Source: Bin87 sp034423115 (GTDB lineage: Bacteria; Chloroflexota; Dehalococcoidia; Lucifugimonadales; UBA3495). Taken from it: a stretch of DNA of 64,000 bases. A program made the translations under genes and the position numbers. Positions 34,034 to 43,631 of this stretch are shown here, one piece after another (the first letter of the stretch is position 1; the number at the start of each line of letters is the position of its first letter). The stretch spans positions 62,001 through 126,000 of the forward strand of contig DAOUJD010000019.1 of NCBI GenBank assembly GCA_034423115.1, given 5' to 3'. The notes under the pieces were generated by a model. The model saw only the letters and a list, made by a program, of their open reading frames with translations. It had not been told where the DNA came from and did not search any database.

Positions 34034-35776
34034 CTACTCGCGAAAAATCTCTTCACCCCGGTGCAGCCGCAGCGCGATCTGGTAGGTCTGGCCCACGGCC
34101 CGCGGTGTCGGCGCGTGGGCGGCCAGGTACCGCGCCATGCCGATGAGCACGTGCCGACCCGATTCCGTGCCCCGGCGGTGGCGGTACTGGTTGAACCCCG
34201 CATCGACGATCTGGAATGAATGGAACCCCGAATCCTCCGAGAGCATCGCCCGTCCCAGGGCTGCCACCAGCGCGTCCGGGTTCGCGCCGCCGGTCAGGTA
34301 GCTGGATGCCAGGTGCGACACCTCCTCAACCTGCTGGCGCACGTCCAGCCGTTCACGGATTTTGGACAGGATTTCGTCGCCGTCCACCGGGTCGCTGCCC
34401 GTCTCCGGAATGCGCTGGGCCGGCATGTTCAGGAACCGGTCCAGGTAGATGCTCATGGCGACATCGAAGACCCCCCTGACTAGCTCGGACGAGGGCGCGC
34501 GCTGCAACGCCCGGTGCAGGGCGTTGGCGGCCGTCAGCGTGTTGTGAACCGTGTCCCAGTCGTTGAATTCATTGGACACGTGGAAGTGCGCCATCCTGAG
34601 AAACGCCGCGTGCGCCGCTGCTCCGCCCAACTGCTCCGCTGTCGCCCCGCGCCTGATCGCATCCCTGATGGTGTCCACAATATTAGCGGGATTGTCGCCG
34701 AGCATATCTTGAGCCAGCGCATCCGCGCCATCCCAACCGGCGGCCTGTTTTCCCTCTTCCAACAGCGACGGCAATTCCTCCCGTACCTGCCACAACATCG
34801 ACGCCAGATCGATGGGATGTCTCCACGCGCTGAGTTCCTGACTGCGGCGGGCCCTGGCCATACCATGCACCAGGCTGGTCAGGACCTGGCTCGCGTGTTC
34901 CCACCCGATGTGGTCCAGCAGCTCAAAGGCTTTGTTGGCGAAGTCCAGAGTGTGTCCCGCGTCCAGGTAGATGTGGTCCGTGGACGCTGCGAAGACCATG
35001 TCGGCGATATCGCGGGGCGGGATGCCCAGCTCGATGGCGGTGCGCAGGCTGCGCTCGGCGGCGTCCTCGTCGCGCACGTCGATGAAGTTGCGAAACCACT
35101 GCTTGAAAACCTCGGGGCGCGTTTCGCCCGTGGGCAGAGGGTCCACCACGAAACGCGGCGGACGGCCGGCGCACTCCCGCGAAACGTGCAGCAACCCCTG
35201 GTACAAAGCCACCGGGCGGTCTTCCTCGGACAGATGGGGCAGCATGTTGGCCGCGGCGGTCAGCATGGTCATCGCCGCGCCCCAGCCGGCCGCGCTGTAG
35301 GTCGTGCCGAACTCGGCGCCCACACGCAGCGGCGCACGGTAGTCCGCGCCGGCGGCGTGCAGCCCCAGCACCGACTTGGCCGTCACCAGCCGGATGTTGT
35401 GCTCCATGCCGTCTCGCAGCCGGCCCACCCAGTGCGATTCTTCGTCCCGCTGGACGGGCTGAGGGTCCACCCACACCTGCCCATCTTTCACCGTGACTGG
35501 GAAGCTGCGTACGTCGTCAGCAAAGGGATTGAACGTGCCGCCGCTGGCGAGATCGAACCGTGCATTGTGCCAGTGGCAGGTCAGGATGCCGTCCTTCACG
35601 CTGCCCCGATCCAGCGGAAAGCCCATGTGGGGACAGCGGTTGTCCACCGCGTACACCTGCCCGTCGTGGTAGATCACCGCGATGGCATGCCCGCCGCCGG
35701 TGACCACCCGGCACCCGCCGGCCTTCAATTCCTCAACGCTGCCGGCCTGAATCTGTTGCGCAACCTGTGTCGCCAT
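34034..35776 (-). CDS. Rieske [2Fe-2S] domain fused to a large helical domain
   Basis: A 580-residue protein; GGAGG is 5 bases from the ATG at 35776. Residues 10-110 are a Rieske-type ferredoxin domain with ligands CPH and CHWH (NRCPHMGFPLDRGSVKDGILTCHWHNARFDLASGG). Residues 120-580 are an almost all-helical domain (LVTAKSVLGLHAAGADYRAPL, LLHVSRECAGRPPRFVVDPLPTG, HVLIGMARYLAAHAPTPRAVGQTYQIALRLHRGEEIF). The C-terminal part has many His and Glu residues that might bind a metal or cofactor, but I do not recognise the family. It is not a ring-hydroxylating oxygenase alpha subunit, since no 2-His-carboxylate domain follows in the usual place. Confidence 0.8.
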   Translation of the reverse strand: MATQVAQQIQAGSVEELKAGGCRVVTGGGHAIAVIYHDGQVYAVDNRCPHMGFPLDRGSVKDGILTCHWHNARFDLASGGTFNPFADDVRSFPVTVKDGQVWVDPQPVQRDEESHWVGRLRDGMEHNIRLVTAKSVLGLHAAGADYRAPLRVGAEFGTTYSAAGWGAAMTMLTAAANMLPHLSEEDRPVALYQGLLHVSRECAGRPPRFVVDPLPTGETRPEVFKQWFRNFIDVRDEDAAERSLRTAIELGIPPRDIADMVFAASTDHIYLDAGHTLDFANKAFELLDHIGWEHASQVLTSLVHGMARARRSQELSAWRHPIDLASMLWQVREELPSLLEEGKQAAGWDGADALAQDMLGDNPANIVDTIRDAIRRGATAEQLGGAAAHAAFLRMAHFHVSNEFNDWDTVHNTLTAANALHRALQRAPSSELVRGVFDVAMSIYLDRFLNMPAQRIPETGSDPVDGDEILSKIRERLDVRQQVEEVSHLASSYLTGGANPDALVAALGRAMLSEDSGFHSFQIVDAGFNQYRHRRGTESGRHVLIGMARYLAAHAPTPRAVGQTYQIALRLHRGEEIFRE

Positions 35777-35861
35777 GATGCCCTCCTCCCAATCTGCACT
35801 TGCATATGATGGTCGCCCGAGGGTCAGCGCACGTAATTTGGAGCCGCCGACTATCGTGCGA

Positions 35862-36260
35862 TCAACCTCGTTCCAATCTGCCAGCCCAACCCCGCCTTCC
35901 CTTCCGCACGTGAACCAACCTTTCGTCCGGCATATCCACTGCCAGTTTTAGGTACTGGAGCGTCGTCGCACCGATGCACACTCCGCTTTCGTCCGGCCAG
36001 AAGGCCACCGGGGCGACGCCGCTGATGCTTTGACTGTCGTCCAGGGCGATGGTGAACCGGGCGTATCCGTATTCGCACTCCACTTCCGAGCCGTCAGCCG
36101 TAACGTAAGTAGCCGGCTGTTCGGGTCGAATGCCCAGTTCCGCCAGCAGCGCGGCGGGGAACGCCGAATCGGTTGCGCCTGTGTCAACCAACGCCTCCGT
36201 TTCGTAAGCGTCGCCGCCAGCCAAATTGGCGATGCTAACTCTTGCGTTAAAAATTGCCAT
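35862..36260 (-). CDS. Retropepsin-like aspartic protease domain protein
   Basis: The start at 36260 has GGGAGG 6 bases upstream. The 132-residue protein has the retropepsin active-site motif DTGAT in ALVDTGATDSAFPAALLAELGI, flanked by the beta strands typical of these small single-domain proteases (YETEALVDTG; VECEYGYARFTIALDD; GATTLQYLKLAVDMPDERL). Retropepsin-like bacterial proteins of this size work as dimers; natural substrates are mostly unknown. It is an isolated gene between the Rieske fusion and a hydrolase. Confidence 0.75.
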   Translation of the reverse strand: MAIFNARVSIANLAGGDAYETEALVDTGATDSAFPAALLAELGIRPEQPATYVTADGSEVECEYGYARFTIALDDSQSISGVAPVAFWPDESGVCIGATTLQYLKLAVDMPDERLVHVRKGRRGWAGRLERG

Positions 36261-36338
36261 GCTCGGCCTCCCCAACGTTGAACTATGCCAAAGATAGCAC
36301 AACTATGCTATTGGAGCGCCAATTTCGTGAGCATGGTC

Positions 36339-37151
36339 TTATCCCGTGGTTCCACGAGCGCCGGCCCCTGGCGCGCCCCGCCCGGCGTAGCGGCTCATGA
36401 AGCCTCTGATGGCGTTGAAGTACTCGCGGAATCCCACGTACATCAGGTCGTTGTGTCCGGCGCCGGGGATGATCTCCAGGTGCTTGTGGGCAGTTTCCAG
36501 CTTGTTGAACATATCCACCGCTTCGGCCAGCGGCGCCGATTCGTCCCACTGCCCGTGGATCACCAATGCCGGGATGCTGATGGAATAGAGCCTGGCCTGG
36601 TAGTCGTCCTCCAGCGCCTGCGCCACATCCGCATCCAGCCCCTGCGCATACCGCCCCAGGTTGGCGCGGCCGCTCTCGATGATAACGCCGTTGATCCGGT
36701 CGGCGGCGTTGACGGCCAGTTCGCCGGCGGCGTGGCGACCCATGGAACGGCCCATGACATACAACGAGCCGGTGAATCGCAGCGCGCTCATGGTCTCCCG
36801 CAGCCAGTCCAGCACCGCGTGCGCGTCGGCCAGCATGGTGTTGAAACTGGGCGTGCCGCTGGACGCGCCGTGCCCACGATAGTCGGCGACGAAAAAGTTA
36901 GCGCCGATCTGGTTGTAATGCGGCGCGATTTCGTCATAGCGGGCCACGTTCTCGCCGCCGCCGTAGAAAAAAAGCACGGTGGGGTTGTCACGCCCCACCG
37001 CAAAGAATCGGCTTGACAAGGTGGCATCGTCGCTCACGGTGATCCCGTAGTCCACCGCTCCATCGGGCGTGTCGGTCCAGCCCCGCAGTGGGTGAAATGA
37101 GTGCCCCGACGCCTCGGGGTTGTCCAGCACGGAATAGTCAACGGTGGTCAT
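36339..37151 (-). CDS. Serine alpha/beta hydrolase (S33-like)
   Basis: A 270-residue alpha/beta hydrolase with an intact elbow GRSMG (LYVMGRSMGRHAAGELA), acid in HGQWDESAPLAEAVDMF and His in IPGAGHNDLMYVG. The N-terminal part has DYRGHGASSGTPSF and FFYGGGENVARYDEI. It resembles the lysophospholipase/aminopeptidase-like S33 group (BEM46/ABHD13 type). It is transcribed away from the LLM monooxygenase gene, with about 90 bases between starts. No signal peptide, so it is cytoplasmic. Confidence 0.85.
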   Translation of the reverse strand: MTTVDYSVLDNPEASGHSFHPLRGWTDTPDGAVDYGITVSDDATLSSRFFAVGRDNPTVLFFYGGGENVARYDEIAPHYNQIGANFFVADYRGHGASSGTPSFNTMLADAHAVLDWLRETMSALRFTGSLYVMGRSMGRHAAGELAVNAADRINGVIIESGRANLGRYAQGLDADVAQALEDDYQARLYSISIPALVIHGQWDESAPLAEAVDMFNKLETAHKHLEIIPGAGHNDLMYVGFREYFNAIRGFMSRYAGRGAPGAGARGTTG

Positions 37152-37240
37152 GGCAGCGCCCCCCAGCGGTATGTGGCCGCATTATACTATGGCCCAGCGA
37201 CCCGCTCGACGATGCCAGCATCATCCGGAGGTAAATTGGC

Positions 37241-38350
37241 ATGGGCAAGATGGAAATCGGACTCTACGACGTGCTGGACCAGGCCCAGATGGAATCCCAT
37301 TCCGTCGCCGCCGACGTGTACGACGAGCACATCCGCGGCGCGCAGGAAGCGGAGCAGATGGGGTACAAGTACTACTTTTCCATCGAGCACCAGACCTCCG
37401 ACGTCAGTTTCCTCAGCTCGCCCAGCGTTTATCTCACCGCGCTGGCCCGCGCCACCAGCGCCATGCGGTTCGGCGTCATGATCTACCAACTGCCATTCCA
37501 TCATCCCATCAGGCTGGCCGAGGACGTGGCGATGCTCGACCACCTGTCCCGTGGACGCGTGGAGTTCGGCGCCGGCACGGGAGTCACCAGCCACGAGTTC
37601 CTGCGCTGGAACGTGGACTTTGACCGCCGCCGCGACATGAGCGAGGAGGCCCTGGACGTCATCCTCATGGCCTGGAGGGAGGGCAGCGTCACCTACGAGG
37701 GTGAGTTCTTCAAATTCGACGAAGTGCTCACCTCACCCGATACGTACCAGAAGCCGCACCCGCCCGTCTGGTTCGGCTGCCACAGCGCGGCCAGTTTCGA
37801 GTACGCGGCGCGCCACAACTTCCACGTCTCCCAGAACATCGACGTGGATCCCGTGATCGCCGACAAGTTCGACACCTGGCGCAACCTGTGGCGAAAGGCC
37901 GGCCACGACACCTCCATGCCCAAGACCTTCCTGACCCGACACGTCCATGTCGCCGAAACCGACGCCAAGGCCCGCGAGCAGGCAGAGCCGTACCTGGCCA
38001 CCGCCGCCTTCCCGCAGGCCATCCCCGCCGGCAAGGGACGCGACATCATCGGAGAAACCCGCATCGGCTACGGCCCCCACGGGATGCGCGGCGACGATCC
38101 TGGCACGCCCGAGCGCGCCGAGTTGCGTCGCACCTTCCGCGAGCGAGCGCAGTCCTACGACTTCTGGATCGACAACGGCATCGCGCTGGTGGGCAGCCCC
38201 GAGACCGTGGCGAAACGGCTGCAAGAGCAGCACGACCTCATCGGCCACGACATCTTCTGCGCCCGCCACCTGTTCGGCTACATCTCTCCCGACGCCGCCA
38301 AGCAGTCCATCCGCCTGTTTGCGGAAGAAGTTATGCCGGCGTTCGCCTGA
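37241..38350 (+). CDS. LLM-class flavin-dependent monooxygenase
   Basis: A 369-residue luciferase-like TIM-barrel oxidoreductase. GGAGG lies 9 bases before the ATG at 37241. Family segments include AEQMGYKYYFSIEHQTSDVSF, RFGVMIYQLPFHHPIRLAEDVAMLDHLSRGRVEFGAGTG, DVILMAWREG and the C-terminal GSPETVAKRLQEQHDLIGHDIF. Such enzymes use reduced FMN and O2, commonly for oxidising sulfonates, alkanes or carbonyls; SAR202-type genomes carry many. The reductase partner is not adjacent and the substrate is unknown. Confidence 0.9.
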   Translation: MGKMEIGLYDVLDQAQMESHSVAADVYDEHIRGAQEAEQMGYKYYFSIEHQTSDVSFLSSPSVYLTALARATSAMRFGVMIYQLPFHHPIRLAEDVAMLDHLSRGRVEFGAGTGVTSHEFLRWNVDFDRRRDMSEEALDVILMAWREGSVTYEGEFFKFDEVLTSPDTYQKPHPPVWFGCHSAASFEYAARHNFHVSQNIDVDPVIADKFDTWRNLWRKAGHDTSMPKTFLTRHVHVAETDAKAREQAEPYLATAAFPQAIPAGKGRDIIGETRIGYGPHGMRGDDPGTPERAELRRTFRERAQSYDFWIDNGIALVGSPETVAKRLQEQHDLIGHDIFCARHLFGYISPDAAKQSIRLFAEEVMPAFA

Positions 38351-38419
38351 CCAGCTGTGCAAAACGCCGGATGCGTAACTCGCGCCTTGGCGGGCAGATT
38401 ACCTAAACCCAGCGGCGGC

Positions 38420-39382
38420 TCAGCCAGGATGCTGCCCGTCGGAGCGGTCCAGCTGTTCATGCCGGGTCATGTCGTGAAACGCCACGACTACGGCAGTCAT
38501 GTCCCCCTCAAGCGAGAATATCGGCGCGGCGTTGATCAGAGCCGTGACCGACTCGCCGTCGGGAAGACGGACAACAATTTCCTCCCCCCGCACGGTCTCA
38601 CCGGTGCGAAGCACTCGCGCAACCGGGAGGTCGTCGGGCGGTATCTCGCGCCCGTCTCCATGATTGTAGGTCAGGTGCGGGATTATGCCGTCCAGTGTGG
38701 CCTCCGACCCGCCCGCCGCCGTTAACAAACGCTGGGTTTCCTCGTTGAGGGTAACCGTGGCCCCGGTTTGAGCGTCAAATATCACCACACCCACCGGCGC
38801 GGCGTCGATTAGCGCTTGCAATACCATGCTGGAATCATGGTCGACGCGCATCCGGTCCGGGGCTGCGATTATCGGCGACGCCTGAGCCGCCATCATCAAC
38901 GCGACCTGCTCGTCGTCGGCTGAAAACTCTCGGCCGTCCGCTTTGTTAGACAGGAACAACGTGGCGGTTCGCACACCTCCATGCTCTATCGGCGCCGCCA
39001 GGAACGACGTGAAACGACTGAGATCGACAGGCAACCCAAGCTCTCTACAGTACACGCCCAGATCAATCAGTCTGATCAGTCCCCGGATGCCCGCGAAATA
39101 TTTGTAGAGTTGCTCCCGCTCGAGGAGATTTCCAAGGAGCGCATGCTCCTCAGATGTAAAGCCGTGAGAAATCAATCGTCGCTCGTTCCCGTCCTCGTCC
39201 ATGAGGACGATGCCACCGTAGCGAGCTCCGGTCAGCGAACGGGCGCTGGCCACCACGTAACGAAGGACCGATTCGGAATCCAAACCACCGTCCACACTAG
39301 GAGCGGATTCACTCATATCGTCCGAGTCATCTCCCGACATCCGGTTCTCATCGCGCTCTTCGAAATCATCAACAAAGTTCAT
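38420..39382 (-). CDS. GAF-PAS sensor protein without output domain
   Basis: Start at 39382 follows AGGTGCGAA. The 320-residue product has an acidic N-terminus, a GAF domain at about residues 30-180 (YVVASARSLTGARYGGIVLMDEDGN; FLAAPIEHGGVRTATLFLSNK; DDEQVALMMAAQASPIIA) and a PAS domain at about 200-310 (LIDAAPVGVVIFDAQTGATVTLNEE; RVLRTGETVRGEEIVVR; VVVAFHDMTRHEQLD). It ends about 10 residues after the PAS, where a histidine kinase would normally begin. Either it is a free-standing sensor that works through partners, or it lost its kinase. Close relative of the left-edge protein at 1-849. Confidence 0.85.
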   Translation of the reverse strand: MNFVDDFEERDENRMSGDDSDDMSESAPSVDGGLDSESVLRYVVASARSLTGARYGGIVLMDEDGNERRLISHGFTSEEHALLGNLLEREQLYKYFAGIRGLIRLIDLGVYCRELGLPVDLSRFTSFLAAPIEHGGVRTATLFLSNKADGREFSADDEQVALMMAAQASPIIAAPDRMRVDHDSSMVLQALIDAAPVGVVIFDAQTGATVTLNEETQRLLTAAGGSEATLDGIIPHLTYNHGDGREIPPDDLPVARVLRTGETVRGEEIVVRLPDGESVTALINAAPIFSLEGDMTAVVVAFHDMTRHEQLDRSDGQHPG

Positions 39383-39807
39383 TTCGCACCTATCTGGCCG
39401 TGGTGCAGATCCTTGGTGTTTTAAGCCGGGCCGGCTATGCGCCGGTTTGGGCGGGTTTGATATTCTAGGCCGTTGAAGCTGGGCCAACCGGTATTGTCGG
39501 GTCGCCAGCATGGCTCAGCAATACGGCTCGCCGATCGCCGCCGCGAATTCTGTCAGATGACTGCAATTCGAGTCCGTGACGAGCGCATCGTATATGCGCA
39601 AGGTTCTCGGCGGCCGACGACGGTGGCAAATCCTCCTGTTAATTCAGTACGCGCGGCGTTTTCAAGCGGTTTTGCGGCGTCGATTGACCAAACGGACCCA
39701 TAGGATGGTCTTTACACGGCGATCGTCAGCGGCCCGTTAATATCGCATCCGGCATCAGATGGCGGGGCCCGTGATCCGGCCAGGAAACCATTGGGCATGG
39801 CTCAAGC
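39383..39807. other. Gene-free spacer upstream of the GAF-PAS gene
   Basis: About 425 bases with only short, uneven frames on both strands. No RNA or repeat is recognised. It should contain the promoter of the 38420-39382 gene. Confidence 0.5.
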
Positions 39808-41514
39808 CTACTGCCCGATGACGTTCAACAGAGCCTGTCGCTTCTCATGACGCACCACATTGAGGGCGCGTTCCAAGGCCGCCGGGACTTCTGAAGGGTC
39901 TTCAACGCGCTCGCCATACCCACCGGCAGCCTGGCAGATCAACTCATATTGGAACGACTGCGACAAAGTCGTGACCGCGAAGTTGTTGGTCTGCACGGCG
40001 AAGCCATCTGCGTAGGTGTTCCTGGTGGCGCTCTGTACGGCGTTCCAGATGCCGTTGTTCCACACTACGGTCAGGATGGGCAATCCCTGAGCCGTGGACA
40101 CGATGTGTCCGGCGGTGCCGGAACCGAAGATGTACGACCCATCGCCGACGCAGCAGATTACGGTCTTCGACCCGTCGGCGAGTTTCGCCCCCAGCGCCGC
40201 GCCGACGCCCCAGCCGAGGCCGCCGGATACGGGAACACCAAAGAAACTGCCCGGACTCTTTGCGTCGATTTGCACCGCGTCAATACCCAGTTCGTTCAGC
40301 ACGACGGTATCGTCATCCAGCACGTCGGACAGGCACCGGGTGAACCACGATTTGCTGATGGGCGCATCGCTGCTGCCGGCCGTCGCCTGCCGGCGCCACC
40401 CCTCGCGCATTTCATCGTTGCGCCGCTGCCACGAGTCGGCGCGCTCCCGGGATGCCGCCGCATCCACGCCGATGCCTCTGACCGCATCCACCAGCGTTTG
40501 AAGCACCAACCGTGGATTGCCGGCAAGGTTCAGGTCAACCTGGAACCCTCGCACGGGATAGGCGGAAAACAGCGGGTCCTCTCCGATGCCGATGACTACC
40601 GCCCCCTCAGCGGGTTGATGTCGTTTGGGAGTCCAGGGTACGTCAGCTTCGAGGACCACCACTGCGTCCGCCCCGGCCAGCGCGGGGCCTACGTCCGATC
40701 CGGCGTAAAGCGCATGGTCCTTAGGAAAGTTGGCGTACAGCGCTCCTGCCTCAAACACCGCCATGCCCAGCAGTTCGGCCAACTCCACCAGCGGCGCTAC
40801 CGCCCTCGGGTCTTTGCCGCCGCCACGCGTGACCAGCACGGGATTGCGCGCCCGGGCCAGCGCTCCGGCGGCCCGGTTGATCAACTCCGGTACGGGCATC
40901 GCATCCCCGGCTTTCTGCTGCCTGGATGCGTCGCGATACGCCAGTCCCTGGATCTCCTCCGCTAACACCTCTCTGGGCAGGGTCAGGTACACCGGACCAG
41001 CCGGTGGGGACTCGGCGATGGCCAACGCTCGATCAACCACCCCTTCCAGATCGGCGCCATGGCGCAGTTCGTAATCCCACTTTACCCACTCACGCACCAT
41101 GGCCGCCTGGTCGAAGGACTCCTGCGCCCAGTGAATGCTGCCGTCGCGGGAACCCCTGGCATCACCTTCCGTGATGGGCGTGCGACCGGCGCTGAAAAGC
41201 ATTGGGATGTTGGAACGGAAGGCGTTGACAATGCCACCGATGGCGTTCGCGGTGCCGGGCACCGTGTGTACCATCACCACCTGCGGCCGTCCCGTGATCA
41301 TGGTGTAGCCGTGCGCCATGCTCACCGCGGTGACCTCATGGGGGACCGGGATGGGTCGCGGCGCCGGCAATTCCTGCACCTGACGCTTGGCGTAGGCTTC
41401 GATGATGGGCGCGAAGTCCGTGCCACCGTTGCCGAAGAAATATTCGATCCCACGGGCGGAAAGCAGTTCCAGATACGCTTCCGCAATACTCTCCACGGGT
41501 GCTTGGTTGTACAT
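39808..41514 (-). CDS. Thiamine pyrophosphate-dependent enzyme (acetolactate synthase-like)
   Basis: The ATG at 41514 has AGAGG 7 bases upstream. The 568-residue product has the three TPP-enzyme domains. The N-terminal PYR domain has GIEYFFGNGGTDFAPIIE and the catalytic-Glu position PHEVTAVSMAHGY. The middle domain is at about 200-330. The C-terminal PP domain has the thiamine motif GDGSYIFGSGTAGHIV, ending WNNGIWNAV. HEVTA at the Glu position matches the acetolactate synthase/benzoylformate decarboxylase group. Similarity to ALS lacks a regulatory subunit nearby, so a catabolic decarboxylase or lyase on a 2-oxo acid or oxalyl-CoA-like substrate is more likely than branched-chain synthesis. 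Confidence 0.88.
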   Translation of the reverse strand: MYNQAPVESIAEAYLELLSARGIEYFFGNGGTDFAPIIEAYAKRQVQELPAPRPIPVPHEVTAVSMAHGYTMITGRPQVVMVHTVPGTANAIGGIVNAFRSNIPMLFSAGRTPITEGDARGSRDGSIHWAQESFDQAAMVREWVKWDYELRHGADLEGVVDRALAIAESPPAGPVYLTLPREVLAEEIQGLAYRDASRQQKAGDAMPVPELINRAAGALARARNPVLVTRGGGKDPRAVAPLVELAELLGMAVFEAGALYANFPKDHALYAGSDVGPALAGADAVVVLEADVPWTPKRHQPAEGAVVIGIGEDPLFSAYPVRGFQVDLNLAGNPRLVLQTLVDAVRGIGVDAAASRERADSWQRRNDEMREGWRRQATAGSSDAPISKSWFTRCLSDVLDDDTVVLNELGIDAVQIDAKSPGSFFGVPVSGGLGWGVGAALGAKLADGSKTVICCVGDGSYIFGSGTAGHIVSTAQGLPILTVVWNNGIWNAVQSATRNTYADGFAVQTNNFAVTTLSQSFQYELICQAAGGYGERVEDPSEVPAALERALNVVRHEKRQALLNVIGQ

Positions 41515-41758
41515 CAGCTTTCCTCTACAGCAGTTTTGGTGATGGTGTCCTAACGTCGTTTCTGGGGCCGTGCATAGTTGCGCATGGGGCCAGTCCTCGG
41601 CCACCGAGAAAACCGAGGGCAATTGTAGCGGCCACACGTACGGTCGGCCACGATGTATGTCCGCCTCCGTTGGCTATCTGGGGGCGAACCGAAAAGCCTG
41701 TTTTGACCGTCAAATTCCGCACGCCGGAGCTTGCCCGGCACGAAGTTGGGTGGCCGGT

Positions 41759-42904
41759 TCAGCGGCGAATCAGTTCGGCGGACCGAAGGTCTAATATCGC
41801 GGCGTCGAACCGCGCCAGGGTGTTGTGCAGGTACACGGTGGCACGCTCGCCTTCATAATCGCAGTGGCCGCCGGTGACGATCCAGAAAATAAAGATTTCC
41901 AGCATGGCGAGCCGATAGTCGCTCCAGCATTTCTGGAACGAGTAGTCGTTCACGCCGTTTTCCAACAGGACGGAGTGGTATGTGGCAACGAGGTTCCGCT
42001 CCACCTCTCTGCGCTGTTGGGCCGGGAAAGCCTCGCTGATAAAGGTGGCAACGTCGCAGACGCCCCGACCACGTACGCAGAATTCCCAGTCGAGCACCAC
42101 CGGCGGTTTTGGTTCTGCGCCGTCATCGAAGAAACAGTTATCGAGGCGGTAATCGCCGTGCACGATGGTACGGGGTTGTCCGGTGAGTAGGGTTTTTATC
42201 CCCGCGAGGTGAGGTCGCAGCGTGTTGCCGAGTTGGCGCAGGGACGGCGGCATTCCGTGGCCGGCTTGGTGGATCAGCGACTGCCACGCTCCCGGAAATA
42301 TGTCCAGATAGGCGTCAGATTCGTCGCGCTTCAACGGCATCCAGTCCAGTTCGTCCAAGCGAGGATCGTCCCACCAGGCGGCCTGGAACCGGGCCAGATG
42401 GACGATGGAGCGGTGAGCGTCGTCCATGGAGCAACCGGCGACGCTGTCGCCCTGGCGTGCGTTGGTCAGGTCTTCCAACAGCAGCACCGTGTTCTCGGTC
42501 TCCGGATCTACTGCGGAGTAGTAGCAGGTTGGGACCGACAGGTTTTCATCGCTCGCGATGTCCCGATAGAAACTGACTTCTCGACGGTTCTGCCCCAACT
42601 TGTCGAAAATCGTTCGCAGCATCGGGTCGGCTGACGGGAGCTTGACGATCAGGGTACGCGGCAGGTCCGACTCGCCGGAAGCGTAGTCCAGCGTCAGCCG
42701 GAACAACTGGTTCATGAATCCCTTGCCCTCGGCGATGGTCTCCGCCGAGCACCGGTTGACGGAACCGTTTCGCAATGCTCCGCCGAGCCTCAGGGGTCCA
42801 GTGAGCCAGGCAGGCGTTATATCTCGGAGGTCGCGGGGAACCGGCAAGCTATCGGTGTTCGCCGGATGACCTCTGCCGGGATCGTGATGATCCTGGCGTC
42901 CCAT
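41759..42904 (-). CDS. APH/ecdysteroid kinase-like phosphotransferase
   Basis: A 381-residue protein of the aminoglycoside phosphotransferase fold, subgroup resembling ecdysteroid kinase-like/CHK proteins. The catalytic loop is IVHGDYRLDNCFFDD and the metal site VVLDWEFCVRGRGVCDVATF. The N-lobe Lys is in TLIVKLPSADP and a hinge is in NTVLLLEDLTNARQGD. It likely phosphorylates a small hydroxylated compound (sterol-, choline- or acyl-CoA-type). The ATG lies 4 bases after the stop of the methyltransferase gene, so these two are in one transcript, with the SDR gene upstream. Confidence 0.85.
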   Translation of the reverse strand: MGRQDHHDPGRGHPANTDSLPVPRDLRDITPAWLTGPLRLGGALRNGSVNRCSAETIAEGKGFMNQLFRLTLDYASGESDLPRTLIVKLPSADPMLRTIFDKLGQNRREVSFYRDIASDENLSVPTCYYSAVDPETENTVLLLEDLTNARQGDSVAGCSMDDAHRSIVHLARFQAAWWDDPRLDELDWMPLKRDESDAYLDIFPGAWQSLIHQAGHGMPPSLRQLGNTLRPHLAGIKTLLTGQPRTIVHGDYRLDNCFFDDGAEPKPPVVLDWEFCVRGRGVCDVATFISEAFPAQQRREVERNLVATYHSVLLENGVNDYSFQKCWSDYRLAMLEIFIFWIVTGGHCDYEGERATVYLHNTLARFDAAILDLRSAELIRR

Positions 42905-42907
42905 CTC

Positions 42908-43600
42908 TCATCCGTCCTTGCGGGCGTAAAAGACGCAATGCTCCATTGGCTTGGGGTCCGTGAAGTACATGATGCCGCCCAGTTTCTCTCCTTCGGGCGG
43001 AATTATGCTCAATCCCCGATCCCTGAGGAGGCCGACCACCTCGTCAGGGTCGTACAGCTGGAAGGTGCGGTCCGAGCCGTAGTCCCGGTCGTAGATGGTC
43101 GCGGTGCCGTTGCCGTTTTTGAACATAAGCTGGAGCACGCCGCCGGTTTTCAGGAGCCTGGCGAGTTCCGGGATGGTTACGGACAAAGCGATATCGGGGG
43201 CGATGTGCTGGATGACCGCGTTGCACATTACGAAGTCGAAAGTGCGATCGGAATAGTCCAAAGGCTCGCGGAGGTCGGCCACCGATACCCGGTCCGCGAT
43301 TTCCGGATGGAGGCGGCGCGCTTCCAGGATGCTTTCTTCCACGGCGTCCACGCCGTGAATGTCGTATCCCCGCTGCCAGTAACGGAAGACATCGCGGGCT
43401 CCAGCGCCGCAGCCGGCGTCCAATCCCCGGGATCCGGTGGGAACAATCTCCTGGAGGCGCTCCATCAGGTCCGTATCGCCCTTGAGCGCGGAGTGTGATG
43501 ACTGGATGTAAACAGACTGGATGAAGTTGTGGCTCACCTCGGCGTAACGCTGCGCATATTCGCGGTAGAACGCCTCGGAATAGTCCGCGCTTTGACTCAT
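42908..43600 (-). CDS. SAM-dependent class I methyltransferase
   Basis: A 230-residue methyltransferase. The start at 43600 gives MSQSADYSEAFYREYAQRYAEV, a common opening. The SAM-binding motif I is GLDAGCGAGARDVFRY, with acidic motif II DIHGVDAVEESILEARRLHP and motif IV FDFVMCNAVIQHIAPD. Substrate is unknown. It lies between an SDR gene upstream and the phosphotransferase gene downstream in a tight same-strand cluster. Confidence 0.85.
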   Translation of the reverse strand: MSQSADYSEAFYREYAQRYAEVSHNFIQSVYIQSSHSALKGDTDLMERLQEIVPTGSRGLDAGCGAGARDVFRYWQRGYDIHGVDAVEESILEARRLHPEIADRVSVADLREPLDYSDRTFDFVMCNAVIQHIAPDIALSVTIPELARLLKTGGVLQLMFKNGNGTATIYDRDYGSDRTFQLYDPDEVVGLLRDRGLSIIPPEGEKLGGIMYFTDPKPMEHCVFYARKDG

Positions 43601-43631
43601 GGCTGTTGCACCTTCCCAATGCGTCGCAGAT

